64,000 nucleotides of DNA from NCBI GenBank assembly GCA_045631485.1, contig JAZQUU010000028.1, positions 1 to 64,000 on the forward strand. Reading direction: 5' to 3'. The notes under the pieces are model-generated. The model worked only from the letters and a program-made list of their open reading frames with translations, was not told the origin of the DNA and did not search any database. Positions 35,893-42,351 of this stretch are shown in pieces (the first letter of the stretch is position 1; each line of letters starts with the position of its first letter). Source of the DNA: SIG452 sp045631485 (GTDB lineage Bacteria > Bacillota > Clostridia > UMGS1840). A program made the position numbers and the translations under genes.

Positions 35893-36672
35893 TTATTTCT
35901 TTAAAGCTTCCATGGTTGCTTCAAAAGCCTGTTTGTAACCCTGACCTAAGATAATAACGTCGGCACAAACATTTACGAAATCGTAACCCATGTCGCGAAG
36001 TTCTGCAATATTGCCGGGGCCGCCAACGGTGCCTGCAAATTTGCCGTATTTTTTTGCGGTTTTTGCAATCAGTTCACGGGTTTCTGCCACTTTGGGATTT
36101 GCAAAATCCAGAGGACATCCCAAGCCCTGAGTGAAGTCTGCGGGACCAAAGAAAATCATATCAATACCGGGCAAAGCACAGATTTCTTCTAATTCTGCCA
36201 GCGGTTCGGGGTCTTCAATCTGAACCACCACGAATCTCTGATCATTTGCCTGCTGCATATAATCTTTACCATCTACCAGACACCATTTACCGTCGGCATT
36301 ACCACCGTCTAAGGGACGACGGCCGATGGGATGGAATTTGGTGTAGTAAACAATTTGTTTTGCATCTTCTAAGCTCATTAAGTGAGGAACCATAATTCCT
36401 GCGGAATCTGCTTCTAAGGGACGGATTAAATCATTGTAGCTGCCTCTTGCCACACGGGTCAAAACGTCAACATCATAGATTTTTGCCGCACGGATAATGT
36501 TTTCCACTTCCAGATAGGTAGCGGGAACATGTTCCATATCAATCCAGATACAGTCAAAACCGTTCATTGCCGCAATTTCTGCACCTCTGGGGTCGGAAAT
36601 ATTCAATTTGCAGGAAACAGCCATTTCGCCGTTTCTCATTTTTGCCAACACTCTGCTTTTTCTCATATTCAT
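35893..36672 (-). CDS. HpcH/HpaI family 2-oxo-acid aldolase
   Basis: Start set at 36672 (MNMRKSRV), with AGGAGG 9 bp upstream on the minus strand. The 259-residue TIM-barrel protein has CIWIDMEHVP, LEADSAGIMVPHL, QIEDPEPL and MIFFGPADFTQGLG, matching the HpcH/HpaI class II aldolases that use a divalent metal on Glu and Asp to split 2-keto-3-deoxy acids into pyruvate and an aldehyde. Relatives include 2-keto-3-deoxy-L-rhamnonate aldolase, interesting beside a rhamnose locus, but it is 6 kb away with its own promoter. The substrate is not determined. Confidence 0.88.
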   Translation of the reverse strand: MNMRKSRVLAKMRNGEMAVSCKLNISDPRGAEIAAMNGFDCIWIDMEHVPATYLEVENIIRAAKIYDVDVLTRVARGSYNDLIRPLEADSAGIMVPHLMSLEDAKQIVYYTKFHPIGRRPLDGGNADGKWCLVDGKDYMQQANDQRFVVVQIEDPEPLAELEEICALPGIDMIFFGPADFTQGLGCPLDFANPKVAETRELIAKTAKKYGKFAGTVGGPGNIAELRDMGYDFVNVCADVIILGQGYKQAFEATMEALKK

Positions 36673-36720
36673 GGTGAGCATCCTCCTATATGTTGCAATA
36701 CATTTATACTCTATTTTCGT

Positions 36721-36749
36721 ATTATACACCTGTTATTTTGATTCGTCAA
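36721..36749 (-). promoter_or_regulatory. Promoter of the HpcH/HpaI aldolase gene
   Basis: On the minus strand: TTGACG, 17 bp, TATAAT. Confidence 0.82.
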
Positions 36750-36823
36750 GGGAAAATCAGGAAAAAATTGATGTTTTTAACTATTTTGCGGCATTTATCA
36801 ATATTTTTCACCAATTTTATTGA

Positions 36824-37618
36824 TTATTCGTCATCGGTGTAGGTATAAACCTCGCCGCAGGGGAAATATTTTACGGTAAGAGAGGGCATCATTTCGGCAA
36901 TCAAATCGGAAATATAAACCATTCCCGCTTCTTCGCTTCCTGCGTGACCCAAAATGAGCAAGGTTTTGTTGTGCCCCATTAAACCTGCATCACGGGCATA
37001 TTCTGCCATCATCCATTCGCAGGTTTCGCCCACCAGGATAATCTGGGTATCTTCTGCCTGCAGTAAATCCAACACCCCGTCGGGAGCGCCGAACATTCCG
37101 GTGATGGTAGTTGCGGGAATATCTCTTGCTCCGCAGATACGGATATGGCGAAGATTCAATGTTTTTTCCAGATGCTTTGCCACTTCCAGAGCGGTCATGG
37201 GAGTTTTTAAAGTGATTTTGGTGTTGTTACCGGGAGTGATATACTCCACGTCGGCATCAAATGCCATCTGACGAACCATACCAACCGCAATCAAATCTTC
37301 GGGACAAAAATGAGCGTGGTCGTGGAAACGGCAGATGGTCATACCGCTTTTCTCAATCAATTCCCGTTTTTCACTCTGCAGTTTTTTGGTGCTGTATGCA
37401 TCCAGATGGTCGTAGTATAAAGGTTCGTGCACCAAAAGCATATCCGCACCCCATTCTGCCGCCGCCTTAATGGTATCGGTGGAGGGAAAGGTGGTTACCG
37501 CAAGTTTTTGGATTTCTTTTTCGGGATTTCCCTCTTTGCAACAGTCACCGTTGGGATTAAATTCTCTGTCCTTTAGTGCCAGGGTAAAGAGCTTTTCTAA
37601 AATTTCATTGGCTTTCAT
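36824..37618 (-). CDS. NIF3-like dinuclear metal-centre protein
   Basis: The 264-residue protein has LLVHEPLYYDH early and ICRFHDHAHF in the middle, supplying His residues for the NIF3/DUF34 two-metal site; ILGHAGSEEAGM near the end gives the third cluster. The family's biochemical role is unresolved, with hydrolase and metallochaperone proposals. It is last in a three-gene operon with a PHP phosphatase and an M20 peptidase, 13 bp after the peptidase stop. Confidence 0.88.
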   Translation of the reverse strand: MKANEILEKLFTLALKDREFNPNGDCCKEGNPEKEIQKLAVTTFPSTDTIKAAAEWGADMLLVHEPLYYDHLDAYSTKKLQSEKRELIEKSGMTICRFHDHAHFCPEDLIAVGMVRQMAFDADVEYITPGNNTKITLKTPMTALEVAKHLEKTLNLRHIRICGARDIPATTITGMFGAPDGVLDLLQAEDTQIILVGETCEWMMAEYARDAGLMGHNKTLLILGHAGSEEAGMVYISDLIAEMMPSLTVKYFPCGEVYTYTDDE

Positions 37619-37631
37619 AGCGGAACCCTCC

Positions 37632-38891
37632 TTAGCCTAATACTTTTAAAATATAAGCTGCCACGGATTTGGTTAAATTGAGCAGTTTTTCGCATTCGAT
37701 AAATTCGTTGGGCTGATGGGCACCGCCAACCTCGTGGAATAATCTGGATGCACCGATGGTAAAGGTGGCATTTTCGCTACCGTATTTTAACAACACAGAC
37801 ATATCGGATAATGCACCTGCACAAATTTGCATATCCATTCCCACATCTTTTGCAGCTTCCACCATCAGTTTCACATCTTCGGAATCGGGCGGACAAACGC
37901 CGTAGTGGAAGAATCTGGAATCGGGAGTAAAGCCGTCGCCAATCAGACCTAAGGGCGCTAATTTTTCGGAGATGGATTTTTCAAGTTCTGCAAATTCTTT
38001 ATAAATTTCGTCTTTGGTTTTATCGGTGTAGAAAGTGAATTGCAACACGCCGATATCCTTGTCCATATCGTTGTTTCCGGCACGGATTTCGTTGTATCGC
38101 AGGGAGGTTTCGGGAACAAAGGTGTCTTTATAGTAGGGGTTGTTTTGCAACTCGTCTCTGCGGGCGTGGAAGAATTTTTCCATTTCTGCCATTACGATGG
38201 GGAAGCCCTGCGCGGTGAGTGCGGCACTGTCCACAGTATCTTTGGTGTGGAAACGGTAGGTCACAACACCGCCGCCGGTTGCACTGGGAACAAGCATTTC
38301 GTAGCCGCCGTCAATATTCACGATGCGGTTGGTGGGATATTTCATCACTGCCGCCATAGCACCGTGGGAACCGCCCAGTTCTTCATCCACATAAGCGGAG
38401 AGAAGCAGGTTCTTCTTGGGTTTAAATCCGGCATCTTTTAACAGTTTCATTAAGAAAACGGACAAGGCAATGCCGTATTTGTCATCGGTGGCACCTCTGC
38501 CGTAAATGTTGCCGTTTTCGATGTCACCGGAGAGGGGGTGGCGTTCCCAATTTGCCAAATCACCGAACATGACGGTGTCGGTGTGTGCCATCAGCATCAC
38601 TTCGTTGACGTCTTCTTCGCCTTTCATCACGGCGGTCACATTGTAACGGTTTTCTAAGTTTTTGCCGGGCAGATAGTCGGGATGATTTTCAAAGCCGTCT
38701 AAAGAGAGGGGAGAGTACAAATCACTTTCAAAGCCTGCATCCAGACAAAGCTTATGAATCAGACGGGCGCATTCTTCCTCGTTGCCCCCGTTTCCGTAGT
38801 TTTCGGAATTGATTTTAATCATGTCCGAAAGCATTTTGTATAATTCGTCCTGATGCTTGTCAATCAGGTCGCAGATTGTTTTTAAATCCAT
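37632..38891 (-). CDS. M20-family metallopeptidase (ArgE/DapE/Sapep type)
   Basis: Metal-binding motifs are in order: LMAHTDTVMFGD, YGRGATDDKYG and VDEELGGSHG, with the catalytic Glu in DEELGG and a last His in HEVGGAHQPNE. A dimerisation lid domain occupies roughly residues 190-310. The 419-residue length suits a cytoplasmic dipeptidase or N-acyl-amino acid deacylase; sequence alone does not choose. It is the middle gene of the PHP-M20-NIF3 operon, 12 bp from the first gene. Confidence 0.9.
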   Translation of the reverse strand: MDLKTICDLIDKHQDELYKMLSDMIKINSENYGNGGNEEECARLIHKLCLDAGFESDLYSPLSLDGFENHPDYLPGKNLENRYNVTAVMKGEEDVNEVMLMAHTDTVMFGDLANWERHPLSGDIENGNIYGRGATDDKYGIALSVFLMKLLKDAGFKPKKNLLLSAYVDEELGGSHGAMAAVMKYPTNRIVNIDGGYEMLVPSATGGGVVTYRFHTKDTVDSAALTAQGFPIVMAEMEKFFHARRDELQNNPYYKDTFVPETSLRYNEIRAGNNDMDKDIGVLQFTFYTDKTKDEIYKEFAELEKSISEKLAPLGLIGDGFTPDSRFFHYGVCPPDSEDVKLMVEAAKDVGMDMQICAGALSDMSVLLKYGSENATFTIGASRLFHEVGGAHQPNEFIECEKLLNLTKSVAAYILKVLG

Positions 38892-38903
38892 GTTCTATTC
38901 CTC

Positions 38904-39704
38904 CTATAAATAATCTTTTTGGAATTCGTTATGATATAAGGTGTAAAGATATTGGAATCCGATATCTTTTAAGTATGCTCTTGCTTCGGTAAACCAACAG
39001 TCAATGGTATCATGATGGTGACTGTCGGAATTTAAGATGATTTTTGCATCCGCTTTTCTTAAAATATGTAAGAGATTTTCGTAGGGGTAGGGAGTGGTGC
39101 GGATGCCTCTTGCGATGCCGCCGGTGTTTAATTCAAAAATCACGTCGTTTTCGGCGGCGATTGCCATATATTTTTCTGCGATTTTATTGTAATCGGGATA
39201 CTGTAAAAACAAATCGGTAGCCGATTCCTCATATTTGGTAATTAAGTCAAAATGGCCTGCAATATCGGGCTTTCTTTCTTGGATATAGGAGCAAAATTGC
39301 TTGTAATACGCTTCTGCCAATTTCAGCGGGTCGTTTCCGAAAGCTTCCACGCATTTTTTCAGTTTTTCCACACCGCAATCCAACTGGTGATATACTCCGT
39401 CCGCTTTTAAATAATGGGAAGAACCAAGCAGATAGTCGAATTTGGTGCGGTCTGTCCATTGATAGGCATCTTCTTCAATGCCCACATAAATTTCAATGTC
39501 TTTTTTGTATTGTTCCCTAAGCGCCGTGATGACGGCGATATATTCGTCCACATTTTTTAAACAGTAGCTGCTGTCAAAATCGGTGGGAGCGTGCCCCGAA
39601 AAGCCGATGGAGGAAAACCCTTTTTCCAAAGCGGACAGCACCACTTCTTCGGGGGCGCTTTTTCCGTCACAAAGCAGCGTGTGGGTATGAAAATTACTGA
39701 GCAT
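38904..39704 (-). CDS. PHP-domain phosphoesterase, histidinol-phosphatase (HisJ/HisK-like)
   Basis: The PHP metal sites are clear: NFHTHTLLCDG, GFSGHAP, GIEEDAY, GHFDLI and LNSDSHHHD. The 266-residue length and layout match the monofunctional PHP histidinol-phosphate phosphatases of Firmicutes. No other his gene is near, so assignment to histidine synthesis is likely but not certain. It is the first gene of a three-gene operon with a consensus promoter at 39741-39769. Confidence 0.88.
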   Translation of the reverse strand: MLSNFHTHTLLCDGKSAPEEVVLSALEKGFSSIGFSGHAPTDFDSSYCLKNVDEYIAVITALREQYKKDIEIYVGIEEDAYQWTDRTKFDYLLGSSHYLKADGVYHQLDCGVEKLKKCVEAFGNDPLKLAEAYYKQFCSYIQERKPDIAGHFDLITKYEESATDLFLQYPDYNKIAEKYMAIAAENDVIFELNTGGIARGIRTTPYPYENLLHILRKADAKIILNSDSHHHDTIDCWFTEARAYLKDIGFQYLYTLYHNEFQKDYL

Positions 39705-39740
39705 CGGATGAAATCTCCTTTTTTCACATTTTCTTTTCTT

Positions 39741-39769
39741 ATTATAACAAAGGGGGTAAACTTTGTCAA
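39741..39769 (-). promoter_or_regulatory. Promoter of the PHP-M20-NIF3 operon
   Basis: On the minus strand: TTGACA (39764-39769), 17 bp, TATAAT (39741-39746). Confidence 0.88.
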
Positions 39770-39783
39770 TAAAAAGGTAATAT

Positions 39784-39811
39784 AAAAAACACTTCCGAGG
39801 AAGTGCTTTTT
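39784..39811 (-). terminator. Terminator of the small zinc-ribbon gene
   Basis: CACTTCC/GGAAGTG stem with a GA loop, an A/C mismatch and T/A-tracts on both sides. Its CACTTCC...GAAGTGC wording matches the hairpin at 40669-40698. Confidence 0.75.
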
Positions 39812-39823
39812 GTCATTAGAAAA

Positions 39824-40069
39824 TTATTTCCTCCGGAAGGGGAAAAATAATGTTTTGAATAACAAACATATCAATCGAAAAATCATTCTGATACCTAAAA
39901 TAAAATATATCAGTATCTTAAGAAAAATGTTTTGGCGTTTCATAATTACTGTGTGTTTTAGTTCTCCGCATCCTTCGCACAATTCCAAATGTTTGGATAT
40001 GATATATTTTTTCTCACTGTCATTGGTGTGATTCATTCGATTTAAGCAGTCTAAGCAAAATTCAGCCAT
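39824..40069 (-). CDS. Small zinc-ribbon membrane protein
   Basis: Start set at 40069 (MAEFCLDC), with AAAGGA 8 bp upstream on the minus strand. The 81-residue protein has two CxxC pairs (C5/C8 and C31/C34), which could bind one zinc, followed by a hydrophobic stretch (about 46-77) and a basic tail. I do not recognise the family. The layout resembles small zinc-finger anti-sigma proteins, but no sigma factor is adjacent. It is divergent from a small XRE regulator, the same arrangement as at 32872-33697. Confidence 0.7.
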   Translation of the reverse strand: MAEFCLDCLNRMNHTNDSEKKYIISKHLELCEGCGELKHTVIMKRQNIFLKILIYFILGIRMIFRLICLLFKTLFFPFRRK

Positions 40070-40138
40070 GGCACAAATCCTTTTCATGTTTAAATATTTC
40101 TATATAAGTATATATCTATATATGGGAATTGTCAATAG

Positions 40139-40162
40139 GGTATATATTTATTAGAATATACC
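40139..40162. promoter_or_regulatory. Inverted-repeat operator candidate before the XRE gene
   Basis: GGTATAT (40139-40145) and ATATACC (40156-40162) are perfect complements with a 10-bp AT-rich spacer, 14 bp before the XRE start codon. It is a likely autoregulatory site. Confidence 0.55.
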
Positions 40163-40176
40163 TAAGAGGTGAGACG

Positions 40177-40380
40177 ATGATTAAGCTTACGCTGGAATCC
40201 GTGCTGAATAGCCGTAATATTTCCAGATATGAACTGTCAAAACGGACAGGAATCAGGTACCATATTATTGATAATTATTATAAAAACAGAGTGACCCGAT
40301 ATGATAGCTTTGTTTTGGACAAAATCTGTACTGCATTGGATTGTGAAATTTGTGATATCATTACATTTGAAAAAGAATAG
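40177..40380 (+). CDS. Small XRE-family regulator
   Basis: Start set at 40177 behind AAGAGGTGAG; the in-frame extension to 40129 lacks a site. The 67-residue protein is a Cro/C1-type helix-turn-helix of the YozG/HTH_26 kind: LESVLNSRNISRYELSKRTG, then VLDKICTALDCEICDIITF. Such proteins usually repress their own and a neighbouring promoter. Its partner is probably the divergent zinc-ribbon gene. A terminator overlaps the stop. Confidence 0.85.
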   Translation: MIKLTLESVLNSRNISRYELSKRTGIRYHIIDNYYKNRVTRYDSFVLDKICTALDCEICDIITFEKE

Positions 40381-40416
40381 CACTTGCTTATGTTACATAG
40401 GCAAGTGCTTTTTTTT
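40379..40416 (+). terminator. Terminator of the small XRE gene
   Basis: AGCACTTGCTTATG pairs with CATAGGCAAGTGCT (one G-T pair), followed by eight Ts. It begins within the stop codon. Confidence 0.92.
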
Positions 40417-40439
40417 CGTTTACGTTCATAATAGATGCA
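40414..40439 (+). repeat. Direct repeat, copy A, after a terminator and before palindromic array 1
   Basis: TTTCGTTTAC, four bases, ATAATAGATGCA. Copy B at 40704-40725 matches 21 of the 22 shared positions and sits in the same place relative to array 2. Confidence 0.75.
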
Positions 40440-40499
40440 TCAACTTTAAATGAAATCGCCTCCTTTTATCAAACTATATCATAAAATTTAATACTTTTC

Positions 40500-40667
40500 A
40501 ATGAAGTATCGCCTTTGGCGATATGATGCATTTGCTTTGTAAATATGATGTTGCTCCCTTTGGTCACAATGATGCAATGTTTGCCAAATGTGCCGTAAGG
40601 CACACATCATTAGCGAAAGCGTCATCATTGGCAACGCCAACATCATTTGCCGAAGGCAAACATCATT
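40500..40667. repeat. Palindromic array 1 (AATGATG / CATCATT separators)
   Basis: Four copies of AATGATG or a one-base variant start at 40500, 40522, 40544 and 40568. Four exact copies of its complement CATCATT start at 40605, 40623, 40641 and 40661. The spacers between them are 11-17 bases and most are mini-palindromes with 3-4 base loops, such as TCGCC-TTT-GGCGA and TTGCC-GAA-GGCAA. The centre (40575-40604) holds GTGCC-GTAA-GGCAC. The whole can fold as a ladder of 7-bp stems with small hairpins branching off. No protein product is credible. Confidence 0.8.
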
Positions 40668-40668
40668 G

Positions 40669-40698
40669 AAAAAAGCACTTCCGAAGAAGTGCTTTTTT
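40669..40698. terminator. Perfect bidirectional hairpin between the arrays
   Basis: AAAAAAGCACTTC-CGAA-GAAGTGCTTTTTT. No gene ends here; it looks like part of the repeated unit (terminator, then direct repeat, then array). Confidence 0.85.
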
Positions 40699-40703
40699 CT
40701 GGC

Positions 40704-40725
40704 TTTCGTGTACATAATAGATGCA
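40704..40725 (+). repeat. Direct repeat, copy B, before palindromic array 2
   Basis: TTTCGTGTACATAATAGATG followed by CA; matches copy A at 40414-40439 with a 4-base gap. Confidence 0.75.
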
Positions 40726-40734
40726 AGATATTTT

Positions 40735-40862
40735 AGCTAAATTTTGCACTATCGTGCAAAGCGAAATTATTGCTTTGCAATAGCTAAATTAAATTCGCCA
40801 AAGCTGACCGAAGGTCAATTTAGCGTGCGTAGCACATTTAGCTCGTGCAAGCGAATTTAGCT
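40735..40862. repeat. Palindromic array 2 (AGCTAAATT / AATTTAGC separators)
   Basis: Left separators AGCTAAATT (40735), AGCGAAATT (40760) and AGCTAAATT (40782) face right separators AATTCGC (40792), AATTTAGC (40817), ATTTAGC (40836) and AATTTAGC (40854). Spacers are mini-palindromes: TTGCAC-TATC-GTGCAA, ATTGC-TTT-GCAAT, GACC-GAA-GGTC and GTGC-GTA-GCAC. The design is the same as array 1, but the separator word is unrelated. It ends directly against the tRNA operon terminator. Confidence 0.8.
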
Positions 40863-40902
40863 AAAAAAAGACAGATTTCTTTGAGGTAATCTGTCTTTTT
40901 TT
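40863..40902 (-). terminator. Terminator of the tRNA operon
   Basis: AAAAAAAGACAGATT (40863-40877) pairs with AATCTGTCTTTTTTT (40888-40902) around a 10-base loop. It lies one base past the tRNA-Cys CCA. Confidence 0.9.
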
Positions 40903-40903
40903 C

Positions 40904-40977
40904 TGGAGGCGCCACCCAGATTCGAACTGAGGATCAAGGTGTTGCAGACCGATGCCTTACCACTTGGCTATGGCGCA
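40904..40977 (-). tRNA. tRNA-Cys (GCA)
   Basis: 74 bases with encoded CCA. Anticodon loop CTGCAAC gives GCA. The T arm has TTCGAAT. The first acceptor pair is T1/C72, a mismatch where GGCGCC would be expected; other acceptor pairs are sound. Last in the operon order Asp-Phe-Gly-Cys. Confidence 0.95.
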
Positions 40978-41035
40978 ATATGAAATTGTTTTTTAGTTGA
41001 CAAAAGGCACAATATTCATTGTGCCTTTTATCAAA

Positions 41036-41110
41036 TGGAGCGGAAGACGAGATTCGAACTCGCGACGTTCACCTTGGCAAGGTGACGCTCTACCACTGAG
41101 CCACTCCCGC
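41036..41110 (-). tRNA. tRNA-Gly (GCC)
   Basis: 75 bases with encoded CCA; acceptor GCGGGAG, anticodon GCC, T arm GAG-TTCGAAT-CTC. A mini-hairpin (AAAGGCAC/GTGCCTTT) lies in the spacer to tRNA-Cys. Confidence 0.97.
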
Positions 41111-41132
41111 ATATTATGTTTGAAAAAGCTAA

Positions 41133-41208
41133 TGGTGCCTCCGGGTGGAATCGAACCGCCGACACAGGGATTTTCAGTCCCTTGCTCTACCGACTGAGCT
41201 ACAGAGGC
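41133..41208 (-). tRNA. tRNA-Phe (GAA)
   Basis: 76 bases with encoded CCA; acceptor GCCTCTG pairs with CGGAGGC allowing a G-T pair, and the anticodon loop CTGAAAA gives GAA. Confidence 0.97.
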
Positions 41209-41250
41209 AAATGTTTGTCACGGCTCAATCTCCAAGGGAAAAAAGAAAAG

Positions 41251-41327
41251 TGGCGACCTGGAAGGGGATCGAACCCTCGACCTCTAGCGTGACAGGCTAG
41301 CGTTCTAACCAGCTGAACTACCAGGCC
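41251..41327 (-). tRNA. tRNA-Asp (GTC)
   Basis: 77 bases with encoded CCA; anticodon loop CTGTCAC gives GTC, discriminator G as expected for Asp. First gene of the operon. Confidence 0.97.
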
Positions 41328-41371
41328 ATAATTTCTTTCTGATAAACCGCTTCGCTTATCAAGCGAAATTG

Positions 41372-41400
41372 ATTATACACTACTTCTTTCCAAAAGTCAA
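41372..41400 (-). promoter_or_regulatory. Promoter of the tRNA operon
   Basis: On the minus strand: TTGACT (41395-41400), 17 bp, TATAAT (41372-41377), 44 bp before tRNA-Asp. Confidence 0.85.
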
Positions 41401-41586
41401 TACTTTTTTTCAAATTTTTTTAATTTTTTTTATTTTTCTTGGCAACATCCTTTGAAAACCATTGAAACCAGCGGATTTTCGGAGAAAAAATATTTTTAAA
41501 ATTTGCTTTATTGTTTTTAAACATCCGATATTTTTCGTCAAAAACAAGGAAGAATCTACAAATTTGTAAAATTTTGTAAAATTTTA
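41401..41586. other. AT-rich gap upstream of the AbrB-like gene
   Basis: No gene is visible. It has long T- and A-runs and, next to the promoter, two tandem copies of TTTGTAAAAT. Such AT-rich tracts are typical AbrB-family binding regions, so autoregulation is possible. Confidence 0.35.
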
Positions 41587-41615
41587 TTGACTTTTATATT
41601 ATCATAAGATATAAT
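41587..41615 (+). promoter_or_regulatory. Promoter of the AbrB-like gene
   Basis: TTGACT, 17 bp, TATAAT, about 68 bp before the start codon. Confidence 0.85.
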
Positions 41616-41682
41616 ATAGAAAAAGAGAAAAGAAATTCGATTTCACCCGATGAATCCAAAATAATATCCAAGGAGAAAAACG

Positions 41683-42090
41683 ATGATTGCAACAGGCTTA
41701 ACCAGAAGAATTGATAAACTGGGCAGAATCATGGTGCCCAAAGCCATCCGTAACGAATATGCGATTGCAGAACATACGCCGGTGGAAATTTATACCCGCG
41801 GTGAATTTATTGTGATTAAAAAATACACGGTTTCCGACGGAGACATTCAGTCCCGTTATCATACCGATAATGTGGGACGAATTGTGCTTCCCAAAGCCAT
41901 CCGCAAACAGTTCGGTCTGGCAGAATGCGATGATTATGTGGAAATTTTTACCGAGGATAAAAGCATTCTTTTAAAGAAATATGAAAGAAGCTGCGTCATT
42001 TGCGGAAATGCGGAGGGGCTGATTCAGATTCGGGATAAAAAAATCTGCAAGGCGTGTGCGGAAGAAATTGTGAGAAAAGCAGGGAACTGA
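41683..42090 (+). CDS. AbrB/SpoVT-family regulator with two AbrB domains and a zinc ribbon
   Basis: An AAGGAG ribosome site precedes ATG. Residues ~5-48 form one AbrB swapped-hairpin (LTRRIDKLGRIMVPKAIR...) and residues ~58-100 a second (TDNVGRIVLPKAIRKQFG...). The C-terminus (about 103-126) has C104, C107, C122 and C125, a zinc ribbon like the one in some AbrB homologues. Normal AbrB is one domain of ~50 residues that dimerises; two in tandem imply a pseudo-dimer within one chain. As a transition-state-type regulator it would bind AT-rich DNA. Its own upstream region is AT-rich. Targets are unknown. Confidence 0.88.
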   Translation: MIATGLTRRIDKLGRIMVPKAIRNEYAIAEHTPVEIYTRGEFIVIKKYTVSDGDIQSRYHTDNVGRIVLPKAIRKQFGLAECDDYVEIFTEDKSILLKKYERSCVICGNAEGLIQIRDKKICKACAEEIVRKAGN

Positions 42091-42102
42091 CGAAAAAGAT
42101 GC

Positions 42103-42135
42103 AAAGCCGTGACCTATGGTGGGTTGCGGCTTTTT
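42103..42135 (+). terminator. Terminator of the AbrB-like gene
   Basis: AAAGCCG pairs with CGGCTTT, extended imperfectly inward, then TTTTT. The rest of the gap to 42351 shows no gene. Confidence 0.75.
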
Positions 42136-42351
42136 ATTGTTGTAACCTGCCGATTTTGAATTTTTGGTACAAAAAGTCCGCTTTCTACTTAAAAAACGAC
42201 TTAAAATGCAAATAATCCGACCAAACGTATAAATAAATTGCAGAAAGAATATGCTAATATAAACGTAACGGAAGTTCCTTTCTTGCTATTTTATATAAAT
42301 AGAAAAGGGAATTTCAAAAAATCAAAACTATTGAAAGCAGGGCTGTATGTT

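Noticed and set aside
35893..36672. Assignment as 2-keto-3-deoxy-L-rhamnonate aldolase
   Set aside because: Family fits, but the gene is separated from the rhamnose locus, has its own promoter, and the locus uses RhaA (phosphorylating route).
40500..40667. CRISPR array
   Set aside because: Repeats are only 7 bp, appear in both orientations, and the spacers are themselves palindromes; no cas genes are present.
40488..40715. Minus-strand ORF covering palindromic array 1
   Set aside because: It exists only because the array lacks stops in that frame; no ribosome site, low-complexity repeated words, and it crosses a terminator.
40997..41197. ORF across the tRNA-Gly and tRNA-Phe genes encoding WSGRRDSNSRRSPWQGDALP-like sequence
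   Set aside because: This is the well-known spurious translation of antisense tRNA genes, not a protein.
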